DNA from: a bacterium
Lineage (GTDB): Bacteria; UBP6; UBA1177; JAKLFG01
DNA length: 64,000 nucleotides
Direction of reading: 5' to 3'
Assembly (NCBI GenBank): GCA_022709425.1
Contig: JAKLIW010000001.1
Span: 267,552-331,551, forward strand
The translations under genes were made by a program, and so were the position numbers. Each line of letters starts with the position of its first letter. Position 1 is the stretch's first letter. The notes under the pieces were generated by a model. That model worked only from the letters and a program-made list of their open reading frames with translations. It was not told where the DNA came from and searched no databases. Positions 25,698 through 34,886 of this stretch are shown one piece after another.

Positions 25698-27755
25698 CTA
25701 GGAGTTATCGGATGCGGGAACGATGACCGTCACGAGCCGAGAGGATAGATAGGAGCCATTGCCCAGCACCGTTACCAATGCCTGATAGGTTACCGGCTGC
25801 AACGTGGTATTTTTGCAGAAGTCGTTGTAGAAGCGAACATCGAACCACACAATAGTTCCCTGTTTGACCGAGAAGAAGGTGGTGTCATCGCTCCCCGACA
25901 CACCGTCGATCGGTTCGGCCTTGACGGTGGTCGATGACTTTACGAACTCGGCGGCCGAGATGCCGTCGCAACTTTCTTCCGAAAAACTGCCGGTCGTGAC
26001 ATCCATGTCGATGTAGGTGGTCAGAGAAACGACCGCCTGTGCGATCTGGTCCGACATTCCCGAACCGTCCGCATTAGCGTTGTGGTAATAGAACGGCTTG
26101 CCGTTCTTGTCAAGCGACCCGGTCTGCTCGGCCATGACATTGAATCCCTCTTCCAATAAATTGGTTTCGCTGCCGTTATCTTCATCAAAGCCGGTATCAA
26201 TGCCGATGAGTTTCGCGCCGATACCATTCATTGCGGCGACCGCTTCGGGGATGTTGATCGGATCACCGACCTCCCATTGGCACTCATCCCAGCCCGTCGC
26301 CACCTTGGGACACTCCTTTACCGGCTCATCGGAAATAATGATGAAAATGGGCATCGATTTAGCGCGGAAACAGGCGCCCCCGCGGGTTCCCAACTGACCG
26401 GTACAGGTGACCTTCGGTATATCGTAGACCGCATCTTTGACAAAATTCTGATTACAGCCGCCAGCCCCCGGGAGACAGGCGCCGACCGTCGCATGCAGTT
26501 CGACACCGCTGGCCAGCAGATAGAGTGCCGGGGTCAAATACTCATCTTCACCGTTTGCGTCCCCCAGATCGGCGACCGACGCGGCGACCTGATCGGCATC
26601 TTCAGTCACAAACTCAAGAAGCTGATAGGGCGGTTTGGGCGCCCACGAAAAATAGGCCAGAGAGAAGGCGGTGCTGATGGTCAAGGTGTTGCGGATACCA
26701 TCGATAATCTTGGGCTTTATCTCCGCTTTCACTTTGTTTATCTCGTCGCTCATGGAACCCGATTTGTCGACGATGATGGCCACATCGATCGCCTCGATGA
26801 CGGTGGAGAATTCGAGCGTCCGCTGGACATCTTCCTGCGAATTATAGGGAAGGACCACATAGAAAATGCCGTCGGGTATTTTGGACTGATCGTCGAGCGG
26901 GTCGGCGCCGCCCGGATTGTTCTGCTCATAGACTATCTCGGCAAGGTCGTCTGAACCATCATCATCGGTATCTTTATCGGTCGGGTCGGTACCGGCGGTT
27001 ATCTCGTCCTTATCGGAAAGACCGTCGTTGTCAGAATCCTTGTCGAGAAAATCGGGGATATCGTCCTTGTCATTGTTGGCCGGTTTGGTCGGGTCGGATC
27101 CCGCCTCGACGCTGTCGAGAAGGCCGTCATTGTCCGAATCGGGATCCAGACAATTCGGCATACCGTCGTTATCTTTGTCCCCGCCCCCTTCTATGTTGTT
27201 GGGAATGCCGTCCTCGTCCTCGTCGCCGGTCGGGTCGGGACAGGCGGTATCGACCATATCGTTATCGGGGGTCGTGTTTTCGGTCGGGTCGTCCGTAACC
27301 AAGCCATCGCCCGTTTCATCGGGAAGCACACCGTCATTGGCAGGCTCATTATCTACTTTCGGCTTATCCACACAGACCGCCGAGCCTTCTTCCTCTTTGC
27401 AATCCTTGTTTTGTGTCGAACAATCGAAAGTCTCGGCGTAGGCGCCGTCCTGACAACTCAATATCTTGTCGCCCGAACAGATGGAGGTCGTGCCGGTACA
27501 GGGGTCGCCCGGCTTTGAACGCTCGACACAGGCGCCCTCTTTGCAGTCCTTCTGCGCCGCCACACAGCTTTCCGACAGGATCAGCGCGCTGTTCTCGCAT
27601 TTCAGCAACAACTCGCCGTCGGACGAACAGATCAAACCGTCACCACTGCACGGCTCGCCGACGCCGATGTACAGATCCCCGTCATTGCCGGTTGAGGTAC
27701 ATCCAACGTTCAACAAAGCAAAAAGCGCCAAGGAAAAAAGGGAAAAACTTCTCAT
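25698..27755 (-). CDS. VWA lipoprotein with thrombospondin type 3 repeats
   Basis: 685 residues from ATG 27755 (GGAGGAG upstream). Lipobox LNVGC; a Cys-rich N-terminal module (about 25-115) nearly repeated in the lipoprotein at 42216-44141; an acidic linker; thrombospondin type 3 calcium-binding repeats (DKDNDGMPNCLDPDSDNDG, DKDSDNDGLSDKDE) at about 190-300; then a VWA domain with MIDAS residues D-S-S in VDKSGSM near 328 and a Cys-containing C-terminal part. Likely a calcium-stiffened surface adhesin. It follows the Cys-rich gene at 27801-29255 by 45 bases and is probably cotranscribed. Confidence 0.83.
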   Translation of the reverse strand: MRSFSLFSLALFALLNVGCTSTGNDGDLYIGVGEPCSGDGLICSSDGELLLKCENSALILSESCVAAQKDCKEGACVERSKPGDPCTGTTSICSGDKILSCQDGAYAETFDCSTQNKDCKEEEGSAVCVDKPKVDNEPANDGVLPDETGDGLVTDDPTENTTPDNDMVDTACPDPTGDEDEDGIPNNIEGGGDKDNDGMPNCLDPDSDNDGLLDSVEAGSDPTKPANNDKDDIPDFLDKDSDNDGLSDKDEITAGTDPTDKDTDDDGSDDLAEIVYEQNNPGGADPLDDQSKIPDGIFYVVLPYNSQEDVQRTLEFSTVIEAIDVAIIVDKSGSMSDEINKVKAEIKPKIIDGIRNTLTISTAFSLAYFSWAPKPPYQLLEFVTEDADQVAASVADLGDANGEDEYLTPALYLLASGVELHATVGACLPGAGGCNQNFVKDAVYDIPKVTCTGQLGTRGGACFRAKSMPIFIIISDEPVKECPKVATGWDECQWEVGDPINIPEAVAAMNGIGAKLIGIDTGFDEDNGSETNLLEEGFNVMAEQTGSLDKNGKPFYYHNANADGSGMSDQIAQAVVSLTTYIDMDVTTGSFSEESCDGISAAEFVKSSTTVKAEPIDGVSGSDDTTFFSVKQGTIVWFDVRFYNDFCKNTTLQPVTYQALVTVLGNGSYLSSRLVTVIVPASDNS

Positions 27756-27800
27756 CGTCTTCTCCTCCACGTACCGTTTTCTATCTTGCATCCACACTTT

Positions 27801-29255
27801 CTAATAAGGACATTTCGCGTTGTCGCCCGCGACGCAGCCGATATCCTGATTGGCTTTGTCGATACAATCCTGGTTGGCAAACCCGCACTTCGTTCCATTT
27901 TGATCGCAACAATTAAGAATGAAATTGCGCCATGCGTTGTAGTTCGCCTTGCCATCCTTTGACCCAAGGCTTTTGCAGGTAGTGACACACTCATCATCGG
28001 TGGTCGCCTGACCGCCGGGACAGGCATCGACGCAAGCCATGACCTCACTGCAGGCGCAGAAGCCGAAACAGCCGAGCGTGCTCCAGCGGGTGCAGTTCAC
28101 ATTACAGGTAGCATCGGCCGTTCCCGCCTCATACTTATTGGCATCGACCGCGCCACAGTCCTTTGTTTCACCCTTCTCACACATCTCGTAGGTATCGATG
28201 ACGCCGTCGCCGCAGGTGGCGTGGGTCTTGCAGGCATCGGTCTGGAACTGGCATTTCTCGTCGTAGCAACCGTTGTCGGTGTTGGAACATTGTTCCTCGT
28301 AGCAGGTCAGCATCGTATCGAGTTTCGAGCTGGCATCGTTATAGCTCTTCGCCTTGCAGGCATCCTCGCAGGCGGTATCGCCGGCGCAATCTTGTATGCA
28401 CTCGTAGACCTCGTAACAGGTCAACGCATTCAAGCCGACACAGTTGTAGGTATCGTACCCGGTACAGATGGAATTGCACTTCGCCTCTTTGCCCGACCGG
28501 TATTGGGCCGGATCGAGTTCGCCGCAATCTTTCGTGTCCTCCTTTTCGCAGACCTCTCCCTCATCCAATGAGCCGTTGCCGCAGGTCTCGGCGGGGAAAC
28601 AAAGATAATATTCCTCGGAGCAGTTCTCTTCGGTGCATTCTTTGAAATCGGCGCCGCTCGCGCAGTTGGCGTCAAAGCATTCAACCAACGCCCCGTAGCG
28701 GGTCTTGCCGTCTTCCGAACCGGCGCTCAGACAATCCTCTTTGCAGGCTTCGTCGGCACACAGAACGATGCAATCATATATCTGCTTACAGGTATCGGTG
28801 CCGGCAAGTTGGCAATCGTAGGTCTCGAATTTTTTACAGTTGTCGGCGCAGGTAGCCAGATCGCCTTCTTGGAAATTGGGATTGATCTCGGTGCACGGCT
28901 TGGTATCGCCGATCTCGCAAACCTCGTACGCCTCCGGTTCCAATCGACCGTTACCGCACTTGTCTCCCGGGTCGCGCGCAACGCATTTGCTGATGTCATA
29001 GCCCGAACAATCGGCAAGACAGTCTATCTCTTTGATGTGATACAGGCCCAAGGTTTCGCAACCGACCGTATCGCCGTCGCACGCCTCGCCTTTGTTCTTG
29101 ACGCCATCGCCGCAATCTCCGGTCGCCACGGAATCGCTGTCGGTCTTACTGTCGGTTCCGGTGTCGATGATGTTGCTGTCTTTTTCCTTTTTACAGGCCG
29201 CAACGAGAAAAATCAGACAGAGACACGCGACGGCCAGCACACCACTTTTCTTCAT
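27801..29255 (-). CDS. Cys-rich repeat lipoprotein
   Basis: 484 residues with lipobox LVAAC. Four units of about 48 residues follow the pattern C-G-[ND]-G...G-E-x-C...C...C...C (openings CGDGVKNKGEAC, CGNGRLEP, CGNGSLDEGEVC, CGDGVIDTYEMC). The last three are each followed by a helical unit of about 70 residues with evenly spaced cysteines (e.g. CKQIYDCIVLCADEAC, CYEVYECIQDCAGDTAC). The first unit type resembles Myxococcus cysteine-rich repeats. No catalytic motif. A very good promoter precedes it; it probably leads a transcript with the VWA lipoprotein. Confidence 0.78.
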   Translation of the reverse strand: MKKSGVLAVACLCLIFLVAACKKEKDSNIIDTGTDSKTDSDSVATGDCGDGVKNKGEACDGDTVGCETLGLYHIKEIDCLADCSGYDISKCVARDPGDKCGNGRLEPEAYEVCEIGDTKPCTEINPNFQEGDLATCADNCKKFETYDCQLAGTDTCKQIYDCIVLCADEACKEDCLSAGSEDGKTRYGALVECFDANCASGADFKECTEENCSEEYYLCFPAETCGNGSLDEGEVCEKEDTKDCGELDPAQYRSGKEAKCNSICTGYDTYNCVGLNALTCYEVYECIQDCAGDTACEDACKAKSYNDASSKLDTMLTCYEEQCSNTDNGCYDEKCQFQTDACKTHATCGDGVIDTYEMCEKGETKDCGAVDANKYEAGTADATCNVNCTRWSTLGCFGFCACSEVMACVDACPGGQATTDDECVTTCKSLGSKDGKANYNAWRNFILNCCDQNGTKCGFANQDCIDKANQDIGCVAGDNAKCPY

Positions 29256-29300
29256 CGGTTTCTTCCTCCAGAGATGTTCTTTTTCAAAACTCGCAGGGGA

Positions 29301-29328
29301 AGTGTACCAACCAAAAATGAAATGTCAA
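29301..29328 (-). promoter_or_regulatory. Strong promoter for the Cys-rich lipoprotein genes
   Basis: On the minus strand TTGACA (29328-29323), 16 bases, TACACT (29306-29301), 46 bases before the ATG. It overlaps the stop codon of the rhomboid gene. Confidence 0.7.
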
Positions 29329-30224
29329 TAGGAGGAGAAGCAACAAAAAGAGCGACCCCACGCAAGGAGAACCAAGCCGAAAGAAAAGAGAGAAAGAAAG
29401 AGAGCGGAACCCCGCCCGATGAAGATATCTCTTTTCAACAACGGAATCGCGATCAGTCCAACCCCTATCCCTGCGATGAATCCGAAGAGATGCGCCATGA
29501 TGTCAGTCTTCTCGCTGGAACCAAGCGACGCAAGGAGCGCAAGCCCCGCCGCGAAGGGTATCCAGATGCGGGTCCGCGGCATCCGGAACCGTTCGGCCAC
29601 CTGAACCGCCGACAGAATGCCGACCGCGCCGAAGACCGCCGTCGAAGCGCCGATGGAATTGTGGGCCGAGGCGTAGAACAACGCGTTCATATAGTTGCCC
29701 AGCGCCCCGGACAACAGCACCAACGGCCATGCACGTCCCGCTCCGATGACCCGTCGGAGGGCCCACAGGACGATGCCGCCGAAGACAATGTTGGAACCGA
29801 CATGCTCCAGATCGGCGTGGAGCGTGAGGGCGGTTATGGTGAGCCACCACTGACCGTCGGTGATGCGGCTGGCCGATGCATGCCCCGCACTGAGCCAGAA
29901 CTCACGGCCCGGCGGCGCATAGGTGAACGAATGGAATATCGCCAGCGCGCCGAGAACGAACACGAGACCCGGCATCGCTTCGGGAAAGTAGTTGGGCCAG
30001 CGCCTTTTCGCTTTTCGTTCCCGCTCTCCCGCTTGGTACTGTTCTATTTCTCGTTGCGCCAGATCAGCATCAAGGGTGCGGACATAGAGCGTCCAGCCGT
30101 CGGGAAGGTTGTATACCTCGTGCGGGATGTTCTTTGCCGACATAATGAGCGCCCAGCGGTCGATAAAACGCTTGTCGCGCGACGCCGCAAGGGCGATATA
30201 GGTCTCGTCGTGTGCCGGCAACAT
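29325..30224 (-). CDS. Rhomboid-family intramembrane serine protease
   Basis: 299 residues from ATG 30224, with GGGAGG five bases upstream. A cytosolic N-terminal domain (about 1-85; ends in LPDGWTLYVRTLDADLAQREIEQY) resembles the DUF2007-type signal domain. The membrane part has about six helices with HADLEHVGSNIVFG, the catalytic serine in IGASTAVFG (about Ser194) and the catalytic histidine in DIMAHLFGFIAG (about His245). It should cut membrane-anchored proteins near the outer leaflet of the inner membrane. Neighbouring secreted or lipoproteins are possible but unproven substrates. Confidence 0.9.
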   Translation of the reverse strand: MLPAHDETYIALAASRDKRFIDRWALIMSAKNIPHEVYNLPDGWTLYVRTLDADLAQREIEQYQAGERERKAKRRWPNYFPEAMPGLVFVLGALAIFHSFTYAPPGREFWLSAGHASASRITDGQWWLTITALTLHADLEHVGSNIVFGGIVLWALRRVIGAGRAWPLVLLSGALGNYMNALFYASAHNSIGASTAVFGAVGILSAVQVAERFRMPRTRIWIPFAAGLALLASLGSSEKTDIMAHLFGFIAGIGVGLIAIPLLKRDIFIGRGSALFLSLFSFGLVLLAWGRSFCCFSSY

Positions 30225-30346
30225 ACGCACCTCCCGGCAGTACTATAATCGCATCGGCGACAAAAACCAGTTGCGGGAACGACATTTTTGCGACATCGCC
30301 GCTGCGGTCCCTGTCCTATCTACTGATGGTTTTTAAGGAGAATACC

Positions 30347-31024
30347 ATGAGAGTGTTGATATTATTAACGATGTTTTTCACCGCCGCCTTTATACAGGCG
30401 GCTCCCGCCGCCGATACCCTTTCCCCGGAGGCGCTCGCCGGAGAAACGGCCGCCATCGTCACGGAGTGCCGTGACAACGAGGAGAAGATCGCAAAACTGC
30501 TCAAAGAGGCGGTCAACGAAAAGGATATCCGCTGGAAATTGTGTCTGGGCGACACGGCGGTCACCGCCCGCGGCATCGCAGCCAGCGCCGAAACGGCCCG
30601 CGACCGGATGAACGACCTCATCTCCGCCGGAAAGAACGACTCCGCCAAGGCGCAGTTCGCCCTGTTGCGCGGCCTCGCCGAGGCTTCTAAAAAGGCCTTC
30701 TTGGAGGCACAGGCGTGCCGACGACAACTTACGAAGGTGACCGACGGCAGCGAGACCAAACGGGAGAACGATACCCGGAAAAGCGGCAGTTGCGGGAACG
30801 GTGACGGCGTCAACGATGCGATGTGTGTCGGATTCACCGACGATATGGTCACCGAGCGGCCCGGCGGTATGAAAGGTGACGATCCTATAGATGCGGCGGG
30901 GACCGATCAGACGGGCGGCTCTTACGAGACGCCGGGGAGTGTCGGCGAGGATTCGGGGGCGGTACAGGACCATTTTCAGGAGATATTGGACCCGCCGTTC
31001 CAGCCGGTCAGCCCCGAGAAATGA
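30347..31024 (+). CDS. Secreted hypothetical protein
   Basis: 225 residues from ATG 30347, with AAGGAG at ideal distance. An upstream in-frame ATG at 30212 lies within the divergent rhomboid gene and is rejected. Signal peptide MRVLILLTMFFTAAFIQA with cut near AAPAA; then a helical region (about 20-130) with few cysteines, and a disordered Gly/Asp-rich tail. Not a lipoprotein. No family recognised. Divergent from the rhomboid gene; its stop abuts the convergent GT-C gene. Confidence 0.68.
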   Translation: MRVLILLTMFFTAAFIQAAPAADTLSPEALAGETAAIVTECRDNEEKIAKLLKEAVNEKDIRWKLCLGDTAVTARGIAASAETARDRMNDLISAGKNDSAKAQFALLRGLAEASKKAFLEAQACRRQLTKVTDGSETKRENDTRKSGSCGNGDGVNDAMCVGFTDDMVTERPGGMKGDDPIDAAGTDQTGGSYETPGSVGEDSGAVQDHFQEILDPPFQPVSPEK

Positions 31025-33211
31025 TCAGCGGTTGAGCTCTTCCAATTCCGGCGGCGCATAGTCAGGATAATCGGCCGGGAGCACTTCTTCTACTTTCCGC
31101 AGACGGATATAATCAAGGATAAGACAACTTTGGCCGCTACGCGGGACGAAGGCGATCCGGTTGTTCCCCGCCGTGAGCGGCGCCGTCGCCCGTACCTTTT
31201 GAAAAACATACCCCTCATCAAAGGCCGAGAAATCGGCGACCTGCGCATCGTTGACCGTCAACGAGAAGCTTCCGCCGCACGGAGCGCCGAGGAACTCCGC
31301 CGTTAATTCGTAGGTGCCGGAGTCGAGTATCGGGTGGGCGATGTCGTAGTAACTGTCGGGCGACAGGGCGCCGAACAGGATCGCATAGCCCCGATCGTTG
31401 CTGAAATCGAGGTTTTCGTCGAGCATCTCGAAAGGAAGATGTTTCTGTTTGAAGCCCACCGATACCGCGGTAGCGTAGGCCGGCTTGCCGGTGAGCGGAC
31501 GACCTTTATTTTCGAATTCTACCCAGATATCGTTCAGGCGGAATTCAGCCAGTTCCTCGACCACCGTAAGATTCCGTAATTTTGGGTAATAGTCGATTAC
31601 ATAGGCATTCTTGAGTGCGTATTTTTCCATGAAGTAGGCGGCGCCGTAGAGATTTTCGCGGCCGAGATCCTTGACGATGAGATTGCCGTGGTCGTCGAAG
31701 GGCGGCCGGGTCTGGGTATTGAGTAGCATCGCATGATAGGTGGCGGGGACAAAGACGACGCTGTTTTCTATCTTGTGTTCCGCTATCGCCTCCTCAAAAG
31801 AACGGTCGGTCGTCCAGAAACGGTCGCTGTACCGTTCCAGCAGTTCCGGCATGATGATCCCGGCGGTGAAAAGCATCCCGGCGATCGGAAAGGCGACGAT
31901 GAAGGGCTTCAGCCAGCGCGGGCTTTTCCGCGCTATCATCACGATGCCGAAGGCGGCCGGTATCAGCAGGAGCATCGTCACTTCGGTGAAATAGCGCGGG
32001 CCAAAGAGGTTCCCCGGCAGGTAGAAGAAGAAATAACCGGCGAAAAAGCAAAAAAAGAAAGAGGCGAGGAACAGGGTCCGGCGCAGAGAGAAGAGAAATG
32101 CCGCCGAGAGAAAGAGAAATATATACGGATGTCCCGTGACGTTGAAGAGCATCAGGGTCAGCCGGGTGTAGGTCACCCAGTAGGCGTAGTCGAGCGTGAG
32201 TCCTTCGGCCGGCAGATATTTTCCTTCGGTGTTGGGACAGCCGGTCCCCATCCCGATGCGATGACAGTGCGGCACCGGTTCGATGATGGAAAAATAGAGG
32301 TCCTGCGGGAAGAGAAGCGGATCGCCGGTCATTGCATGGTTGAAGAGGAGCAGGCCTCCCGCGCCGAGCATTGCCGGAGCGGCGAACGCGATGAGCCGCG
32401 TGATGGCGACCCGTTTCACCAGCAGGAAGATGCCGAGCGGGAGATAACTGAACACCGCGTTCTGCGGCCGGACGAAAAAGGTGATCGCAAGGGCGAACGA
32501 AGCAATGATGAGGCCGCGGTAACTATGCGGATCGCGGACCACCAGCCACACCGCGAGCATCACGAGAAACAGATTGAAGTTGTGGGTCATGAAGCTGGCG
32601 CCCATGAACAGAAAGAACGACGACACCGTGCACAGCGCCATGGCAAGCAGGCTCACCCGTGAATTGAAGAATTGGTCGGCGATCCGGCCGGTCAGCCACA
32701 CCGAAAGCGCGGTGCACAGCGGCACCAACAGCGACACGAGGCCGAGTTTATCAAAAATGGCGAGGAAGAATGAAAACCCGGGGAGGAACAACGAATAACG
32801 GATACCGCCGTCGCGCACCATGAAGGTGACATCGGAGTACTCATACAGATCGCCTGTCGGGAGCGAGATGGTCCCCTCCTGCATCAGCCGGGCGGTCCAC
32901 AGGAAGTGTGCGGCGTCGATGACATGCGGTATGTTCTGAAACACAAATACGGTGATAAGGAGCGTTGCGACACCGACAAGCGGCGGCACGACCCAGTAAC
33001 GGTAGCGCACCAGTCCGTTGAAAAAGCGTCGCGTCGCACCGGGCGCGGCGAACAGCAGGATCGTCAGAAGCGCCGCAGAAACACCGTAGAGGATATGTAT
33101 CATCGGCCAGAAGGCGGTGAAAAAAAGCCACGGGGTCGCCTTAGTGCCCCACAGGAAAAAGAGGGCGAACGCCAGAAGGGCGACCATGATGTGCGGAAGG
33201 CGTCGGATCAT
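31025..33211 (-). CDS. Polytopic membrane protein, GT-C glycosyltransferase-like
   Basis: 728 residues from ATG 33211, which overlaps the dnaX stop by four bases (ATGA). About 12-13 membrane helices, with an extracytoplasmic loop after helix 3 (QNIPHVIDAAHFLWTARLMQEG) containing acidic residues as in PMT/ArnT-type GT-C enzymes that use polyprenyl-phosphate sugars. The C-terminal ~250 residues are soluble and end in a beta-rich, carbohydrate-binding-like domain (SGTYELTAEFLGAPCGGSFSLTV). Probably transfers a sugar outside the inner membrane. Acceptor unknown. Last gene of the pyrF-rlmB-rnc-dnaX run. Confidence 0.7.
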   Translation of the reverse strand: MIRRLPHIMVALLAFALFFLWGTKATPWLFFTAFWPMIHILYGVSAALLTILLFAAPGATRRFFNGLVRYRYWVVPPLVGVATLLITVFVFQNIPHVIDAAHFLWTARLMQEGTISLPTGDLYEYSDVTFMVRDGGIRYSLFLPGFSFFLAIFDKLGLVSLLVPLCTALSVWLTGRIADQFFNSRVSLLAMALCTVSSFFLFMGASFMTHNFNLFLVMLAVWLVVRDPHSYRGLIIASFALAITFFVRPQNAVFSYLPLGIFLLVKRVAITRLIAFAAPAMLGAGGLLLFNHAMTGDPLLFPQDLYFSIIEPVPHCHRIGMGTGCPNTEGKYLPAEGLTLDYAYWVTYTRLTLMLFNVTGHPYIFLFLSAAFLFSLRRTLFLASFFFCFFAGYFFFYLPGNLFGPRYFTEVTMLLLIPAAFGIVMIARKSPRWLKPFIVAFPIAGMLFTAGIIMPELLERYSDRFWTTDRSFEEAIAEHKIENSVVFVPATYHAMLLNTQTRPPFDDHGNLIVKDLGRENLYGAAYFMEKYALKNAYVIDYYPKLRNLTVVEELAEFRLNDIWVEFENKGRPLTGKPAYATAVSVGFKQKHLPFEMLDENLDFSNDRGYAILFGALSPDSYYDIAHPILDSGTYELTAEFLGAPCGGSFSLTVNDAQVADFSAFDEGYVFQKVRATAPLTAGNNRIAFVPRSGQSCLILDYIRLRKVEEVLPADYPDYAPPELEELNR

Positions 33212-34863
33212 TTCGTCTTGACTATCTTTTTCAGGTCGAAGCCGAGTTGCTCTATGTCTTGGAGCGTGCCGTCTTTCCGTATCTCTTCCTTCATCTTTGC
33301 GATCTTGTCGGCTTCCTCTTTCGCCTCCTGCTCGGTAACGGCGCGGCCGCCGGTCACCTCGGCTTCGAATCGAAGCTGTTTGCCGCCGGTCAGCGCGGCG
33401 TAACGCCGTTCGATCGCGCCGCGTTTGGGCCCTATCGCCGCTTCGAGCGCCGTGGACATCTGCACCGTCACGAGCCGCTCCTCCTCGACGCACTTGGCCG
33501 CCTTGAGGCCGCTGGCGAGCATCGGATCCTCGCCGGCGAACCGTTCGACGAATTCACGCCACCCGGCGACGGGCGGTTCCTCCTTCACGGGAGGCGTCTC
33601 TTTTTTCTTTTCAACAGGGGCGGGCATCGGTATCACCGGCGCGGTGACCGGCTGAGGTTTTTCGACCACGGGTTTTGGGTCGCTCTTAGGCGCGGCGTGC
33701 AGTTCCGCCTTCGGGGCAAGACCTGCGGCGGGGGCGCCATCCACCCGGTCAATGAGTTCGCGGATATCGGCCATGGCGGGGAACGACGCGGCGATGACGA
33801 CCGCCACCTCGAAGAGCATCAGCGAATAATCGCTCCGCACGATGGCGTCGTGTTCGCCGTTCCAGTAGTCGAACAGGCGCAGCCAGTCGGGGGCGGAGAG
33901 TTTCTTCGCTGTTTCGCGCACCCACTTTTTCTCCTCTTCGGGCGCCTCGATGAAATGGTCGTCGGCAAGCGACGAGGCGAGCACCAGCTGATGGAGCGTG
34001 AGGAGCACATCGCGCGACGCCTTTTCGAGCGCCTTGCCGCTCTCGTAGATGCCGCGCACCGCCGCCACCGCGCCGTTCGCGTCGCGGGCCGCCAGCGCCG
34101 TGACGATGTCGCGGATCAGTTTCCGGTCGCTCGTCCCGAGTATGAGCGACACCACCGGACAGGTCACCTGCCGCTCCCCGAAGGCGAGCATCTGTTCGAC
34201 CAGCGTCTGGGCATCGCGCATGCTCCCCTCCCCTTCGCGGGCAAGAAGATAAAGGGCGTCGCGTTCGAAGGCGATCCCTTCGGCGGTCAGTATCTTTTCA
34301 AGCTGGGTGACGATATCGGTGAGACCGAGCCGTTTGAGATCGTAGCGCTGACAGCGCGAAAGCACGGTGGTCGGTATCTTTTGCGGATCGGTGGTTGCGA
34401 GTATGAAGGCGGTGTGCGACGGCGGTTCTTCGAGCGTTTTTAAGAGCGCGTTGAAGGCCGACTTCGACAGCATGTGCACTTCGTCGATGATGTAGGCTTT
34501 CCGTTTCGATTTGACCGGGCTGTAGGCGATATTCTCGCGGATAGTGCGGACATCGTCGACCGAATTGTTGGAGGCGCCGTCTATCTCGAACACATCGGGA
34601 CTGCGCCCCGCCATGATCTCGGTACAGTTCTCGCAGACATTGCACGGTTCGCCGTCGGGAAGCGGAGAGAGGCAGTTGAACGCCTTGACGAGGATGCGGG
34701 CGAGCGTCGTTTTGCCGGTGCCGCGGATGCCGGTAAAGAGGATGACCGGCGCGATCCGCCCTTCGCGGATGGCGTATTTGAGCGCGTTGGTGACGTGTCC
34801 CTGTCCGATGACCTCGTCGAACCGTTTGGGCCGCCATTTGCGCGCGATGACCTGATAACTCAT
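33208..34863 (-). CDS. dnaX: DNA polymerase III subunit gamma/tau
   Basis: 551 residues. Walker A GIRGTGKT at 45-52, the zinc cysteines in CLSPLPDGEPCNVCENC, DEVHMLS as Walker B, LEEPPSHTAFILATT and the SRC motif in LSRCQRYD are all present. The tau-like C-terminus (about 370-551) carries a Pro/Lys-rich linker. It loads the beta clamp and organises the replisome. Located in the pyrF operon, 23 bases after rnc. I see no slippery A-run frameshift site for a separate gamma form. Confidence 0.95.
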   Translation of the reverse strand: MSYQVIARKWRPKRFDEVIGQGHVTNALKYAIREGRIAPVILFTGIRGTGKTTLARILVKAFNCLSPLPDGEPCNVCENCTEIMAGRSPDVFEIDGASNNSVDDVRTIRENIAYSPVKSKRKAYIIDEVHMLSKSAFNALLKTLEEPPSHTAFILATTDPQKIPTTVLSRCQRYDLKRLGLTDIVTQLEKILTAEGIAFERDALYLLAREGEGSMRDAQTLVEQMLAFGERQVTCPVVSLILGTSDRKLIRDIVTALAARDANGAVAAVRGIYESGKALEKASRDVLLTLHQLVLASSLADDHFIEAPEEEKKWVRETAKKLSAPDWLRLFDYWNGEHDAIVRSDYSLMLFEVAVVIAASFPAMADIRELIDRVDGAPAAGLAPKAELHAAPKSDPKPVVEKPQPVTAPVIPMPAPVEKKKETPPVKEEPPVAGWREFVERFAGEDPMLASGLKAAKCVEEERLVTVQMSTALEAAIGPKRGAIERRYAALTGGKQLRFEAEVTGGRAVTEQEAKEEADKIAKMKEEIRKDGTLQDIEQLGFDLKKIVKTK

Positions 34864-34886
34864 CCCTCGTTCCCCCTATCGTCCTT

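Noticed and set aside
33212..33493. N-terminal extension of the GT-C protein into dnaX
   Set aside because: The extra 94 codons are an out-of-frame reading of dnaX, rich in Arg; the ATGA overlap start at 33211 begins with a normal membrane helix.
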